Positions 1 to 5,778 are shown, counted from the first letter of the stretch. The stretch is 8,889 nucleotides of DNA from an uncultured Acetatifactor sp. (GCA_910577035.1 CAJTKW010000106.1:1-8889); one strand, 5' to 3'. Translations and numbers: made by a program. Notes: generated by a model not told the origin, from the letters alone.

Positions 1-51
1 CAGATCATGAAACTGAGCAGGCCCATAGAATACGGAGGTGACGGCACATGA
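1..51 (+). CDS. 3' end of an upstream gene, cut by the window edge
   Basis: The first frame is open from base 1 to a TGA at 49-51 and gives the tail QIMKLSRPIEYGGDGT. Its stop overlaps the ATG of the next gene in an ATGA arrangement, which is typical of translational coupling inside an operon. The ribosome binding site of the next gene (GGAGGTG, 34-40) lies inside this tail. Too little is visible to identify the protein. Because the next gene is TadC/GspF-like, an earlier Tad component such as a TadA/CpaF-type ATPase or a TadB-type protein is a reasonable guess from position only. Confidence 0.6.
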   Translation, partial: QIMKLSRPIEYGGDGT

Positions 52-926
52 CAATCCTTGCTTTTACCGCAATCGTCCTGTTCGGCATTGCAGTGTACAA
101 CCTATCCTGCGCCTTTGCGGACATCCCCACCGGCAGAACCTCAAAGATGATGATGCTGGCACGGAAACAGCGGGGCGTAAAAAACGAAAAGCTGCTGGAC
201 GTATACCTTACCAGGATTGCATCCTTTTTTGCGCCTTATCTTCGCCTGGACCGGCTGAAACGGAACAAACTGCAGGCTGCCCTGCACATCGCCGGGCTGG
301 AGATGACCCCGGAAGTCTATACGGCCAGGGCATGGGCGGCAGCCGGGGCTGTCGTCCTGTGCGCCCTCCCCCTGATGTTCGTCCTGCCGCTCTCCGTCCC
401 CATCCTTGTGGGGCTGGCGGTGGCGCTGTGGTTTTCCACCTACTACGCAGCGTTCGATTTTGTTAAGAAACGCCGCAGGCTCATAGAGGCGGAGATTCCC
501 CGCTTTGCCCTTACCATCGGGCAGAACCTGGAAAACGACAGGGACGTGCTGAAGATCCTGACCTCCTACCGCCGAGTGGCCGGCAGGGATTTCGGGGCGG
601 AGCTGGACCAGACCATAGCGGACATGAAGACCGGCAACTATGAAAATGCCCTGATCCACTTTGAGACCCGCATCGGGAGCCCCATGCTCTCCGACGTGGT
701 AAGGGGGCTTGTGGGCGTCCTGCGGGGGGACGACCAGCGGATGTACTTCAAGATGATCTGCTTTGACATGCGGCAGATTGAGCAGAACAACTTAAAAAAA
801 GAGGCAGCCAAGCGCCCCAAAAAGATGCAGCGCTATTCCATGATGATGCTGATCTGCATCATGATCATCTACCTGGTGGTGCTGTGTACGGAAGTCCTGG
901 GATCCCTGGGGGCTTTCTTCGGATAG
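48..926 (+). CDS. TadC/GspF-like type II secretion system F family membrane protein
   Basis: A 292-residue inner-membrane protein resembling the platform proteins (GspF/TadB/TadC) of type II secretion and Tad pili. In those systems the platform protein sits in the membrane and couples a cytoplasmic ATPase to assembly of pilin-like subunits. Visible features are an N-terminal hydrophobic helix (about 3-24), a cytoplasmic stretch, a hydrophobic block long enough for two helices (about 95-135), and a T2SSF-like helical domain (about 147-230, starting IPRFALTIGQNLEND). A basic segment KKEAAKRPKK follows, then a C-terminal hydrophobic helix (about 264-290). The start is supported by GGAGGTG at 34-40 and by the ATGA overlap with the preceding gene. 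A DUF6133-like mini-membrane protein follows after 179 bases. Family membership is fairly secure; the assignment to TadC rather than TadB is not. Confidence 0.75.
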   Translation: MTILAFTAIVLFGIAVYNLSCAFADIPTGRTSKMMMLARKQRGVKNEKLLDVYLTRIASFFAPYLRLDRLKRNKLQAALHIAGLEMTPEVYTARAWAAAGAVVLCALPLMFVLPLSVPILVGLAVALWFSTYYAAFDFVKKRRRLIEAEIPRFALTIGQNLENDRDVLKILTSYRRVAGRDFGAELDQTIADMKTGNYENALIHFETRIGSPMLSDVVRGLVGVLRGDDQRMYFKMICFDMRQIEQNNLKKEAAKRPKKMQRYSMMMLICIMIIYLVVLCTEVLGSLGAFFG

Positions 927-954
927 TCTGCATCAGGACTGCCCCAGGGCTTTT
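904..954 (+). terminator. possible stem-loop at the end of the TadC-like gene
   Basis: An inverted repeat straddles the stop codon. CCCTGGGGGC (904-913) can pair with GCCCCAGGG (941-949), with one bulged G. A nested AGTC/GACT pairing lies in the loop. Only a short CTTTTCC follows, so this is a weak terminator at best. It may be a processing or stability hairpin separating the F-type gene from the small membrane peptide downstream. Confidence 0.35.
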
Positions 955-1014
955 CCAGCCAAACACCCCCGCCGCAGACTGACGGGAAATATACCATGCA
1001 AAGGAGGCGGTAAT

Positions 1015-1038
1015 ATGTACCCCAGCGGCTTTTTGTAG
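1015..1038 (+). CDS. possible seven-codon leader peptide (MYPSGFL)
   Basis: Inside the 179-base gap before the DUF6133-like gene there is a near-perfect ribosome binding site (AAGGAGG, 1001-1007) with an ATG 7 bases downstream, but the frame closes after MYPSGFL. A site this strong in front of such a short frame could be a leader peptide, the remnant of a deleted gene, or an isolated Shine-Dalgarno-like sequence. There is no stretch of rare or repeated codons that would point to amino-acid attenuation. Confidence 0.25.
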   Translation: MYPSGFL

Positions 1039-1105
1039 CTGTCTGACGGAATGCACCATTGATACTGACAACCAATCTTTTCAAAACCATTGAAGGAGGT
1101 TTCCC

Positions 1106-1327
1106 ATGAAAAAAGTAAAAGAACTTATCAAAGGCGGCAACTGCCATTTCCTGTCCCGTGCCCGCAGGGCGCTCTCCAACCAGCGCGGCGACTTCTACAT
1201 CTCGGATGCGGTAAAGATCATTATCGCCGTTGTGCTGGGCGCATTGCTGCTGGCTGCCCTGACCGCCATTTTTAACGGCACAGTCATTCCCAGGATCACA
1301 CAGGAGATCAACAAACTTTTCAGTTGA
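1106..1327 (+). CDS. DUF6133-like single-helix membrane peptide
   Basis: A 73-residue protein with a basic N-terminus, a segment NQRGDFYISDAVK (about 25-37), one strong transmembrane helix (about 35-56, rich in I, V, A and L), and a short polar tail ITQEINKLFS. The layout matches the small DUF6133-type proteins that I recall from Clostridia mobile elements, and it resembles a Flp-type pilin with its hydrophobic assembly helix. The position directly after a TadC/GspF-like gene fits a pilin-like or conjugation-channel subunit, but no prepilin peptidase site is obvious. The start has an excellent site, AAGGAGGT (1093-1100). A strong terminator begins 24 bases after the stop, so this gene closes its transcription unit. 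Family name is moderately sure; function is inference. Confidence 0.7.
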   Translation: MKKVKELIKGGNCHFLSRARRALSNQRGDFYISDAVKIIIAVVLGALLLAALTAIFNGTVIPRITQEINKLFS

Positions 1328-1351
1328 GAGCGACCGCATACAGGAAAATTT

Positions 1352-1391
1352 GGGACCAGGCGTAAAAAAATTTGCGTCTGATCCCTTTTTT
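1352..1391 (+). terminator. intrinsic terminator after the DUF6133-like gene
   Basis: GGGACCAGGCGTAAA (1352-1366) pairs with TTTGCGTCTGATCCC (1371-1385). Fourteen of 15 positions pair (two G-T wobbles, one mismatch) around a four-A loop, and six Ts follow (1386-1391). This is a textbook Rho-independent terminator. The next gene's likely start codon is only 35 bases beyond the last T and no promoter elements are visible between, so the element may act as a partial terminator or attenuator for the downstream genes. Confidence 0.85.
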
Positions 1392-1425
1392 AGTTGAAAA
1401 ACGTACTGTAATGGAGGTAAAGGAC

Positions 1426-1761
1426 GTGAAAGAAAATCAAAAAAGTAATGAACTCTACCCTTTTATGAAAGCTGTCCGTGGCAACTGGCATAATGCCTTG
1501 TACCTTTCCTGCAGGCAGAGTACCTGCACACAGCATGAAAGCTGCCGGGATTTCCTGATGGCGGTGGATGCAGAGGGACACCCCATCCTGATGCCGGTGG
1601 ACGCCATGCGTTCCCTGTCCGGGGAGGACATAGAACCGGGAGACTGCCTGGGCACCCTGGAAAAGCGGAAATTTGAAACCCTCTACTCCCTGTATATCGA
1701 GTGGCACACGGTTTCACAGACAGACTGCCCGCTGCGGCAATTACTTGAAACACAGACCTGA
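1426..1761 (+). CDS. hypothetical 111-residue protein with a Cys cluster
   Basis: I do not recognise this protein. It begins KENQKSNELYPFMKAVRGNW and carries three closely spaced cysteines (residues 29, 34 and 40, in LSCRQSTCTQHESC) with a nearby His, which could hold a metal but do not form a classical zinc finger. Two more cysteines lie in the C-terminal half. The GTG at 1426 is chosen as start because GGAGG (1413-1417) sits 8 bases before it. The in-frame ATG at 1411 has no ribosome binding site, and a TTG at 1372 lies inside the terminator hairpin. It is the first gene of a compact group: a zinc-finger gene follows after 47 bases, then a sigma-like gene. Function unknown. Confidence 0.65.
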   Translation: MKENQKSNELYPFMKAVRGNWHNALYLSCRQSTCTQHESCRDFLMAVDAEGHPILMPVDAMRSLSGEDIEPGDCLGTLEKRKFETLYSLYIEWHTVSQTDCPLRQLLETQT

Positions 1762-1808
1762 AAACAAAAAACAGCCGCCAGACGGCAAAGAAAAGAGGTG
1801 AAATCCAA

Positions 1809-2219
1809 ATGAAGAAGAAATACCAGATCAACTGCCCTTACTGCGGCTCCCCTGCCCTCTGCCGCCCTGCAGCCATGGTACACGGCAGCTCCACCCTGGA
1901 AAAGGGGCGCTATCTCTATGTCTGTTCCCGATTTCCAGAATGTGATTCCTATGTGGCCGCCCACAAAAAAGACAAAAGCCCCATGGGCACCCTTGCAGAC
2001 AGGGAACTGCGCCACAAAAGGATCCTTGCCCACAATGCCCTTGCAGAACTCCAGAAAGCACGGCACATGGAAAAATGGGCTGCCTACCTCTGGCTCCAGG
2101 GGAAACTGGGGCTTGGCAAAGACCAGACGCATATCGGCCTGTTCTCCGGGCAGATGTGCGACCGGGTAATCTCCCTCTGCCGTCAGGCACTGGAAACCTG
2201 CCCGCAGATGACAGCCTGA
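1809..2219 (+). CDS. DUF3268 family zinc-finger protein
   Basis: A 136-residue protein with an N-terminal zinc-binding region: C9-x2-C12 (CPYCGSPA) and C39-x5-C45 (VCSRFPECDSYV), which can form a four-Cys site like those in topoisomerase-type zinc ribbons. The segment around PMGTLADRELR (about 58-68) and a helical half ending in FSGQMCDRVI match my memory of DUF3268 proteins, which occur on phages and mobile elements of Firmicutes. The likely role is nucleic-acid or protein binding; no catalytic motif is visible. AGAGGTGA stands 8 bases before the ATG. The gene lies 47 bases after the Cys-rich small gene, and the sigma-like gene follows within 20 bases, so the three are probably co-transcribed. 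Confidence 0.75.
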   Translation: MKKKYQINCPYCGSPALCRPAAMVHGSSTLEKGRYLYVCSRFPECDSYVAAHKKDKSPMGTLADRELRHKRILAHNALAELQKARHMEKWAAYLWLQGKLGLGKDQTHIGLFSGQMCDRVISLCRQALETCPQMTA

Positions 2220-2235
2220 AAGGAGGCGGATGCTG

Positions 2236-2814
2236 ATGAAAAAAACGATCCCTTTGACAATGGAACAGCAGGAAATGGTGGCGGCAAACCTCTCCGTGGT
2301 TCGCTGGGCCATCCGGGAAAGCTTCCATGTCAACGAGACCATCTACGGCTTTGGATATGATGACCTGTACCAGGAGGGCTGCATCTGGCTCTGCCATGCC
2401 GCCGCCTCCTATGACCCTGCTTTGTCCAAGTTCTCCACCTATGCCGGGAAAGTCGTGCGAAACGGCCTGACCTCCTACTGCCGCAGTCAGTGCAGCAAGG
2501 AGCGCCGTTTCACCCGTCTGGGCATAGGGGAACACGGGGAGCTGACTGCCGGGGGTTTAACCCTGCAACAGGCAGATGATTTTGAGGCGCAGATTTCCAT
2601 GCTGGAAACCACGCAGCTTTTGGAATCCCGTGCCCAGGATTACCAGGGCGTTGCAAGGCTGGGGATCAAAGCCCTGGAACTGAAGATCAGGGGCATGAGC
2701 ATCACGGAGATTGCGGAGCTGTACCATGTGCCCCCTTCCCATGTGGGCGCATGGATCACCCGCTCCAAGCAGAAACTCCGCAAAGACCCTCTGTTCCTGT
2801 CAGGCATTACATAG
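2236..2814 (+). CDS. sigma-70 family RNA polymerase sigma factor-like protein
   Basis: A 192-residue protein with the two-domain plan of small sigma factors. Residues 41-85 (YDDLYQEGCIWLCHAAASYD, then KFSTYAGKVVRNGL) match sigma region 2, which binds core polymerase and melts the -10 element. Residues about 155-182 (MSITEIAELYHVPPSHVGAWITRSKQKLRKD) form the region-4 helix-turn-helix expected to read a -35 element. The linker is about 70 residues and there is no region 1 or region 3. The ATG at 2236 is preferred because AGGAGG (2221-2226) is 9 bases upstream; the ATG at 2230 is only 3 bases away. It probably directs polymerase to promoters of the host element, by analogy with other element-borne sigma-like factors. 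Its N-terminus (IPLTMEQ) resembles that of the second sigma-like gene at 7820. Confidence 0.8.
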   Translation: MKKTIPLTMEQQEMVAANLSVVRWAIRESFHVNETIYGFGYDDLYQEGCIWLCHAAASYDPALSKFSTYAGKVVRNGLTSYCRSQCSKERRFTRLGIGEHGELTAGGLTLQQADDFEAQISMLETTQLLESRAQDYQGVARLGIKALELKIRGMSITEIAELYHVPPSHVGAWITRSKQKLRKDPLFLSGIT

Positions 2815-2872
2815 CCTGCCCCATAATGACCTTCCATCCCATAAACCCTAAGAACACAGGAGGTAAAATTCT

Positions 2873-3574
2873 ATGATGATTCAGACAAAGACCCTCTACA
2901 CCGCCATCGGCCGCTTTGAGCGGAGGCACAATGGCTGCGGCCGTTCCTGCCCCGTGATCGTGCTCGGCGGGAAAGAATACATGGCAGACCTGCAGGAAAT
3001 GGCCGTATGGACCATCCTGAACTGGCGGATCGTCCGGAAAGAGGAAATCGGCGCACTTTATGAGGAAATGACAGGGAAAGCCGGCGTGCCCACAGACCGG
3101 TCCTGGGATGCCTGCGTGGAACGGCTCCTGGTCCGGGGCCTGCTAATCTCAGGCAGCGGGGATACCGAATATGACGCACTGTATGACCTTATATCCTCCC
3201 TGTACATCATCCCCACGGACAGCAGCCTTCCCCTCCGGCTCGCCGCTTTCTTAAAACTGCTCTTTTTTAACCGCGTGCCTTTTCCTACGGCTGCAAAGCT
3301 GTTCCGGAAAGACCGCCGCACCCCTGGAGAAAGAGAGGTGATGCACCTTGCCAGGCAGGCGCTCCTGTCCACGGCGGAGATCATCAAATGCGCAGAGAAA
3401 GGCATCCGCCGCCTGCCGGATGAAAACAGCATCATGGACGGGCTGTATGACGACTGCGATACCACCAGCGACAACATCGGCAGCCTCATGAAATCCTCCC
3501 CCGGCACAAAGGACATCACGCTGGCCGTGGCTAACCTCTACCTGCGCCAGCAGATCATTTTTGAAAGGATATGA
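2873..3574 (+). CDS. hypothetical protein, possible winged-helix domain
   Basis: I do not recognise this 233-residue protein. Residues about 38-100 read like a winged helix: a helix (LQEMAVWTILNW), a second helix (KEEIGALYEEM), a candidate recognition helix (RSWDACVERLLVRGLL), then a turn and strand (ISGSGDTEYDAL). The middle (about 117-180) is helical and leucine-rich, and the C-terminus is helical (LAVANLYLRQQIIFERI). No membrane segment or enzymatic motif is seen. The start is supported by AGGAGGT (2859-2865), 7 bases before the first of two consecutive ATGs. It lies 58 bases after the sigma-like gene and overlaps the first possible start of the next gene. A DNA-binding regulator is a structural guess only. 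Confidence 0.65.
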   Translation: MMIQTKTLYTAIGRFERRHNGCGRSCPVIVLGGKEYMADLQEMAVWTILNWRIVRKEEIGALYEEMTGKAGVPTDRSWDACVERLLVRGLLISGSGDTEYDALYDLISSLYIIPTDSSLPLRLAAFLKLLFFNRVPFPTAAKLFRKDRRTPGEREVMHLARQALLSTAEIIKCAEKGIRRLPDENSIMDGLYDDCDTTSDNIGSLMKSSPGTKDITLAVANLYLRQQIIFERI

Positions 3575-3579
3575 CATTT

Positions 3580-4047
3580 ATGGAAAAACAGAATGAAATC
3601 CCCCCGGTACTGCGGGCCAAGACAGCGCTCACCTTCCTTACGGGCGCCGGGATTGGCACGGCTGCCTTCATCGTCTCTGCCGTTTCAAAAGACCGCACCC
3701 TGCTTGTCTTAGGCGGCATCCTGTTCCTCTGGTGCCTCTTAAAAGGCTGGATGCTCTACCGGAGCATCCATGCCGGACATTATGAATGTGTAACCGGGAT
3801 TTGTAACTCGGTCTCCCAGCCGCCCTTCCGCCGGTACAAAAAAGTATGCCTGACACTGGCGGAAGGGAAAGAGACCACCCTGCTTTTAGGGCTACAGACG
3901 AAGATAACGCCGGACACCTGGTATCGGTTTTACTTTCAAAGCGGCCCTGCCTCCCGGCTGGGCAATGAGTACCTGGATGCGGCGCTCTCCACCAATGTAT
4001 TCTTAGGCTGTGAAGAATGCGCCGCCGAACCGGATACCCCGCAATAA
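3580..4047 (+). CDS. small two-helix membrane protein, unknown function
   Basis: A 155-residue protein with two adjacent transmembrane helices (about 15-35 and 40-60), forming a hairpin with a short loop SKDRT. A soluble C-terminal domain of about 90 residues is rich in predicted beta strands (CLTLAEGKETTLLLGL, WYRFYFQSG) and ends in a CEEC motif (144-147). The ATG at 3580 is chosen because GAAAGG (3563-3568) is 11 bases upstream. An in-frame ATG at 3571 overlaps the previous stop as ATGA but has only 2 bases of spacing. It is the last gene of the group that begins at 1426. I cannot assign a family; the hairpin plus beta domain is broadly like membrane-anchored scaffold proteins. Confidence 0.6.
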   Translation: MEKQNEIPPVLRAKTALTFLTGAGIGTAAFIVSAVSKDRTLLVLGGILFLWCLLKGWMLYRSIHAGHYECVTGICNSVSQPPFRRYKKVCLTLAEGKETTLLLGLQTKITPDTWYRFYFQSGPASRLGNEYLDAALSTNVFLGCEECAAEPDTPQ

Positions 4048-4208
4048 TCCCATGCCCCTGCCGTTCCGCCTCACATAAAAACATGGGGCTCAATTTTGCA
4101 ACAGCAGAGCATTTTGAAGAAAAAACAGGCAGCACTCCCTATTTATTTAGTAATAGGGAAAACAATAGCAACCGCCACAGCTCATTTCTATATATGGCAT
4201 ACATTTGC
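4048..4208 (+). other. AT-rich intergenic segment with palindrome upstream of the main promoter
   Basis: No gene is supported here. CCCATG (4050-4055) can pair with CATGGG (4082-4087) over a 26-base loop, which is a weak candidate end signal for the upstream operon. A perfect 8-bp inverted repeat, TCCCTATT (4136-4143) and AATAGGGA (4152-4159) with an 8-base spacer, lies about 50 bases upstream of the -35 element. It has no adjoining T-tract, so it looks more like a protein-binding site than a terminator. The base composition is distinctly AT-richer than that of the flanking genes. Confidence 0.45.
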
Positions 4209-4237
4209 TTGACACCCACAATATATAGTGTTATACT
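4209..4237 (+). promoter_or_regulatory. strong sigma-A type promoter for the SSB-like gene
   Basis: TTGACA (4209-4214) is separated by exactly 17 bases from TATACT (4232-4237), and TG at 4229-4230 makes an extended -10 element (TGnTATACT). Transcription would begin near 4244. This is the only near-consensus housekeeping promoter I can see in the window. The spacer contains an imperfect palindrome, CACAATATATAGTG (4217-4230, 12 of 14 bases symmetric), that could serve as an operator between the two promoter elements. Confidence 0.85.
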
Positions 4238-4243
4238 TTCCTT

Positions 4244-4376
4244 GTGATTGATTTTTGTGCATTTCCCGTTTTGGGAGCCGGCGGTTTTTACCGCATTGCA
4301 CACGCTGTTAAGTTTGTATGCAAGTGTCAGTGGTATTGCCATGCCCTTTCGGCTGGTATCCCTGGCACTTTTTTTA
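4244..4376 (+). ncRNA. structured leader RNA or small RNA upstream of the SSB-like gene
   Basis: Transcription from the promoter to the terminator at 4323-4375 would give an RNA of about 130 bases. Pairing of TGTGCA (4256-4261) with TGCACA (4297-4302) would enclose two hairpins: TCCC/GGGA (4264-4276, loop GTTTT) and GCGGT/ACCGC (4281-4294, loop TTTT). Together these form a possible three-way junction. TGCACA can instead pair partly with TGT and GCA at 4315-4322, just before the terminator, so two alternative folds exist. This layout fits either a cis-acting attenuator for the SSB-like gene or a free small RNA. It does not match any riboswitch class that I can recall. The fold is by eye only. 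Confidence 0.5.
4323..4375 (+). terminator. terminator or attenuator hairpin just before the SSB-like gene
   Basis: A long imperfect hairpin begins with AGTGTCAG (the A and the G are at 4323 and 4330), which pairs with CTGGCACT (4362-4369). An upper stem follows, including G-T pairs, and is closed by GCC/GGC around the loop CTTTC (4346-4350). Seven Ts (4369-4375) come directly after the stem. It lies between the promoter and the SSB-like start codon, ending 34 bases before it, so it must be read through for expression from this promoter. That makes attenuation likely. Confidence 0.75.
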
Positions 4377-4409
4377 TAGATACTAAAGCCGATGGCAGAA
4401 AGGAGTGTA

Positions 4410-4817
4410 ATGGCACAGATTTTTGTTTTGGGCCGCGTGGAGGATGACCTGTCAGCAAAGACAAGCCAGTCCGGGTCCGCTTATGTGTGCTTCCGCCTGA
4501 CCGAACAGGCCGGAAAAGGGAGGACACAGGCCTATCAGGTATGGGCGTGGAACGAGGACGTCACCCGTCTTTTAAGGCTGGGCGTCAAAAAAGGTACGCT
4601 GCTCTGGCTGACAGGCACGCAGGAGCTTGTGGACTGCACCGCAAAACAGGGCACGGCAAAGACCATGCTGCTGAAGGTGTACCTCACCAACTTTGGCTTT
4701 GTCCCTGGCCGCCGCTTGGACGGCAGCCACACAGATGCCCCCAATGGCCCTGAAACTGCGGCGCCCCCGCCTCCCCCGGAGATCCTGGACGGCAGCCGCG
4801 AACCCCTGCCGGAGTAG
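4410..4817 (+). CDS. single-stranded DNA-binding (SSB/OB-fold) like protein
   Basis: A 135-residue protein with the sequence pattern of the SSB OB-fold: IFVLGRVEDDL at the N-terminus, a central SGSAYVCFRLTEQ, an aromatic YQVWAWNEDV strand, and KKGTLLWLTGT. SSB proteins coat single-stranded DNA during replication, repair and conjugative transfer. The tail (about 101-135) is Pro-rich and ends REPLPE instead of the usual acidic DDDIPF-type tip that recruits partner proteins. The ATG at 4410 is chosen because AAGGAG (4400-4405) is 4 bases upstream; an in-frame ATG at 4392 has no site. The gene is transcribed alone: its own promoter, a leader terminator, then a strong terminator after the stop. 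The divergent sequence fits an element-encoded SSB variant rather than the host housekeeping protein. Confidence 0.75.
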   Translation: MAQIFVLGRVEDDLSAKTSQSGSAYVCFRLTEQAGKGRTQAYQVWAWNEDVTRLLRLGVKKGTLLWLTGTQELVDCTAKQGTAKTMLLKVYLTNFGFVPGRRLDGSHTDAPNGPETAAPPPPPEILDGSREPLPE

Positions 4818-4840
4818 CCTGCTGCCCCGGCCCATGAAAG

Positions 4841-4896
4841 AGGAACCGCACCGGTTTTTCAGAAAGACTCTGAAATCCGGCTGCGGTTCCTTTTTT
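4841..4896 (+). terminator. strong intrinsic terminator after the SSB-like gene
   Basis: AGGAACCGCA (4841-4850) pairs perfectly with TGCGGTTCCT (4882-4891). The stem continues with CCGG/CCGG and TTTCAGA/TCTGAAA across small internal loops, closing on AAGAC, and ends in six Ts (4891-4896). The next start codon is 36 bases beyond the last T, with no visible promoter between, so the downstream genes must rely on readthrough or an unseen promoter. Confidence 0.9.
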
Positions 4897-4932
4897 GTTG
4901 CAGAAAACCAAACAAGAAAGGAACGGTGTGAA

Positions 4933-5748
4933 ATGAAGAACGACAAAACCATCTGGAACAGCATCGGGCTCCTGGCCGGAGCCGTCATCGCCATCCTGGC
5001 CCTGGCACGGGGCAGGTTACAGACAGGGCTGCTGCTCGCCGCCCTTGCCCTCTGGACAGTATGGGCGGCGGCGCTCCTGCTCTCCCCCTGCATCCGGCGC
5101 CACAGACGCAGCCGGGCCCGCAGACAGCAGACAAAGAAACGACAGGACGAGGGGATTTCCCCTCCCGGGCTGTTCCAGCTGACAGGCACGGACAGCGCCC
5201 ACACGGAGCAGCTCCTGCTGCGCCATGTGAACCACCGCATTTCCGCTTACCTGCGCTCGGCTTACCCTGACATGACCTGGGAATGGTGTGAGAAAACGCC
5301 CGAAAAGGTCATCCTCCAGGGCGGCACGGGACGTATCCGGGTATTCGGGGTGCCTGATTTCGACCATGCAGACATCAAGATCGACAGACAGGCAAACATC
5401 AGCTGCGACATGATAAGGATCGTCCCCCTGGCTGCAGCCGGAGTACAGACACCCACAGCGGATAATGTGCCGCTCAACAAACAGCCTGTTGACCCGCAGA
5501 TCTGGTATGAAGTGCAGGGCCGCAAGGTGCTGGAATCCCTGGTGGCGGACTTAAATTCCCGCGGACACTGCCGTATGATCCTCCATGAGGACGGGGACGT
5601 CTGTGTCACAGAGGACACGGCGGAGGTTGCCAAGGAACACCTTGCCAACTTTCCGGAAAAGATCTACTGGGACCGGCTGGTACAGGTCTTTGAGCGGAAC
5701 GGCCTGGCGGCGGAGGTCACGCCTGCAGGCATCCAGGTCTCATGGTAA
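4933..5748 (+). CDS. membrane-anchored hypothetical protein
   Basis: A 271-residue protein that I do not recognise. Two N-terminal hydrophobic helices (about 8-26 and 31-52) are followed by a strongly basic stretch (RRHRRSRARRQQTKKR, about 56-70), which should keep the rest in the cytoplasm. The C-terminal domain (about 88-271) is mixed alpha/beta with a run of strands around GRIRVFGVPDFDHADIKIDRQANISC. No catalytic motif stands out. The ATG at 4933 is chosen because AAAGGA (4917-4922) is 10 bases upstream; the frame stays open further 5', but that part overlaps the SSB-like gene and its terminator. The DUF932 gene follows after 30 bases, so the two are probably translated from one mRNA. A membrane tether for a nucleoprotein complex is possible but unproven. 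Confidence 0.65.
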   Translation: MKNDKTIWNSIGLLAGAVIAILALARGRLQTGLLLAALALWTVWAAALLLSPCIRRHRRSRARRQQTKKRQDEGISPPGLFQLTGTDSAHTEQLLLRHVNHRISAYLRSAYPDMTWEWCEKTPEKVILQGGTGRIRVFGVPDFDHADIKIDRQANISCDMIRIVPLAAAGVQTPTADNVPLNKQPVDPQIWYEVQGRKVLESLVADLNSRGHCRMILHEDGDVCVTEDTAEVAKEHLANFPEKIYWDRLVQVFERNGLAAEVTPAGIQVSW

Positions 5749-5778
5749 ACGCACAGAAAAAGAAAGGAGCGAACGCGA

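Noticed and set aside
141..659. Long minus-strand frame inside the TadC/GspF-like gene
   Set aside because: The + strand frame has a family match, membrane segments and a ribosome binding site; the minus frame is a GC-rich shadow.
1059..1087. Possible -35 box TTGATA upstream of the DUF6133-like gene
   Set aside because: No acceptable -10 element is found at 16-18 bases downstream.
1774..1786. GCCG/CGGC hairpin just before the DUF3268 gene, considered as a known cis-regulatory RNA
   Set aside because: The stem is only 4 bp and the whole gap is 47 bases; I recall that an RNA motif has been linked to DUF3268 genes but cannot match its consensus here.
1683..2535. Long overlapping minus-strand frames opposite the zinc-finger and sigma-like genes
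   Set aside because: They oppose two recognisable proteins, have no family resemblance, and carry Cys/Gly/Arg-rich shadow composition.
4139..4342. Open frame of 67 codons on the minus strand across the promoter and leader
   Set aside because: It has only a poor ribosome binding site, overlaps a clear + strand promoter and terminator, and encodes a low-complexity sequence unlike any family.
4693..4932. 80-codon 5' extension of the membrane-anchored gene
   Set aside because: It runs through the end of the SSB-like gene and a strong terminator, and the ATG at 4933 has a proper ribosome binding site.
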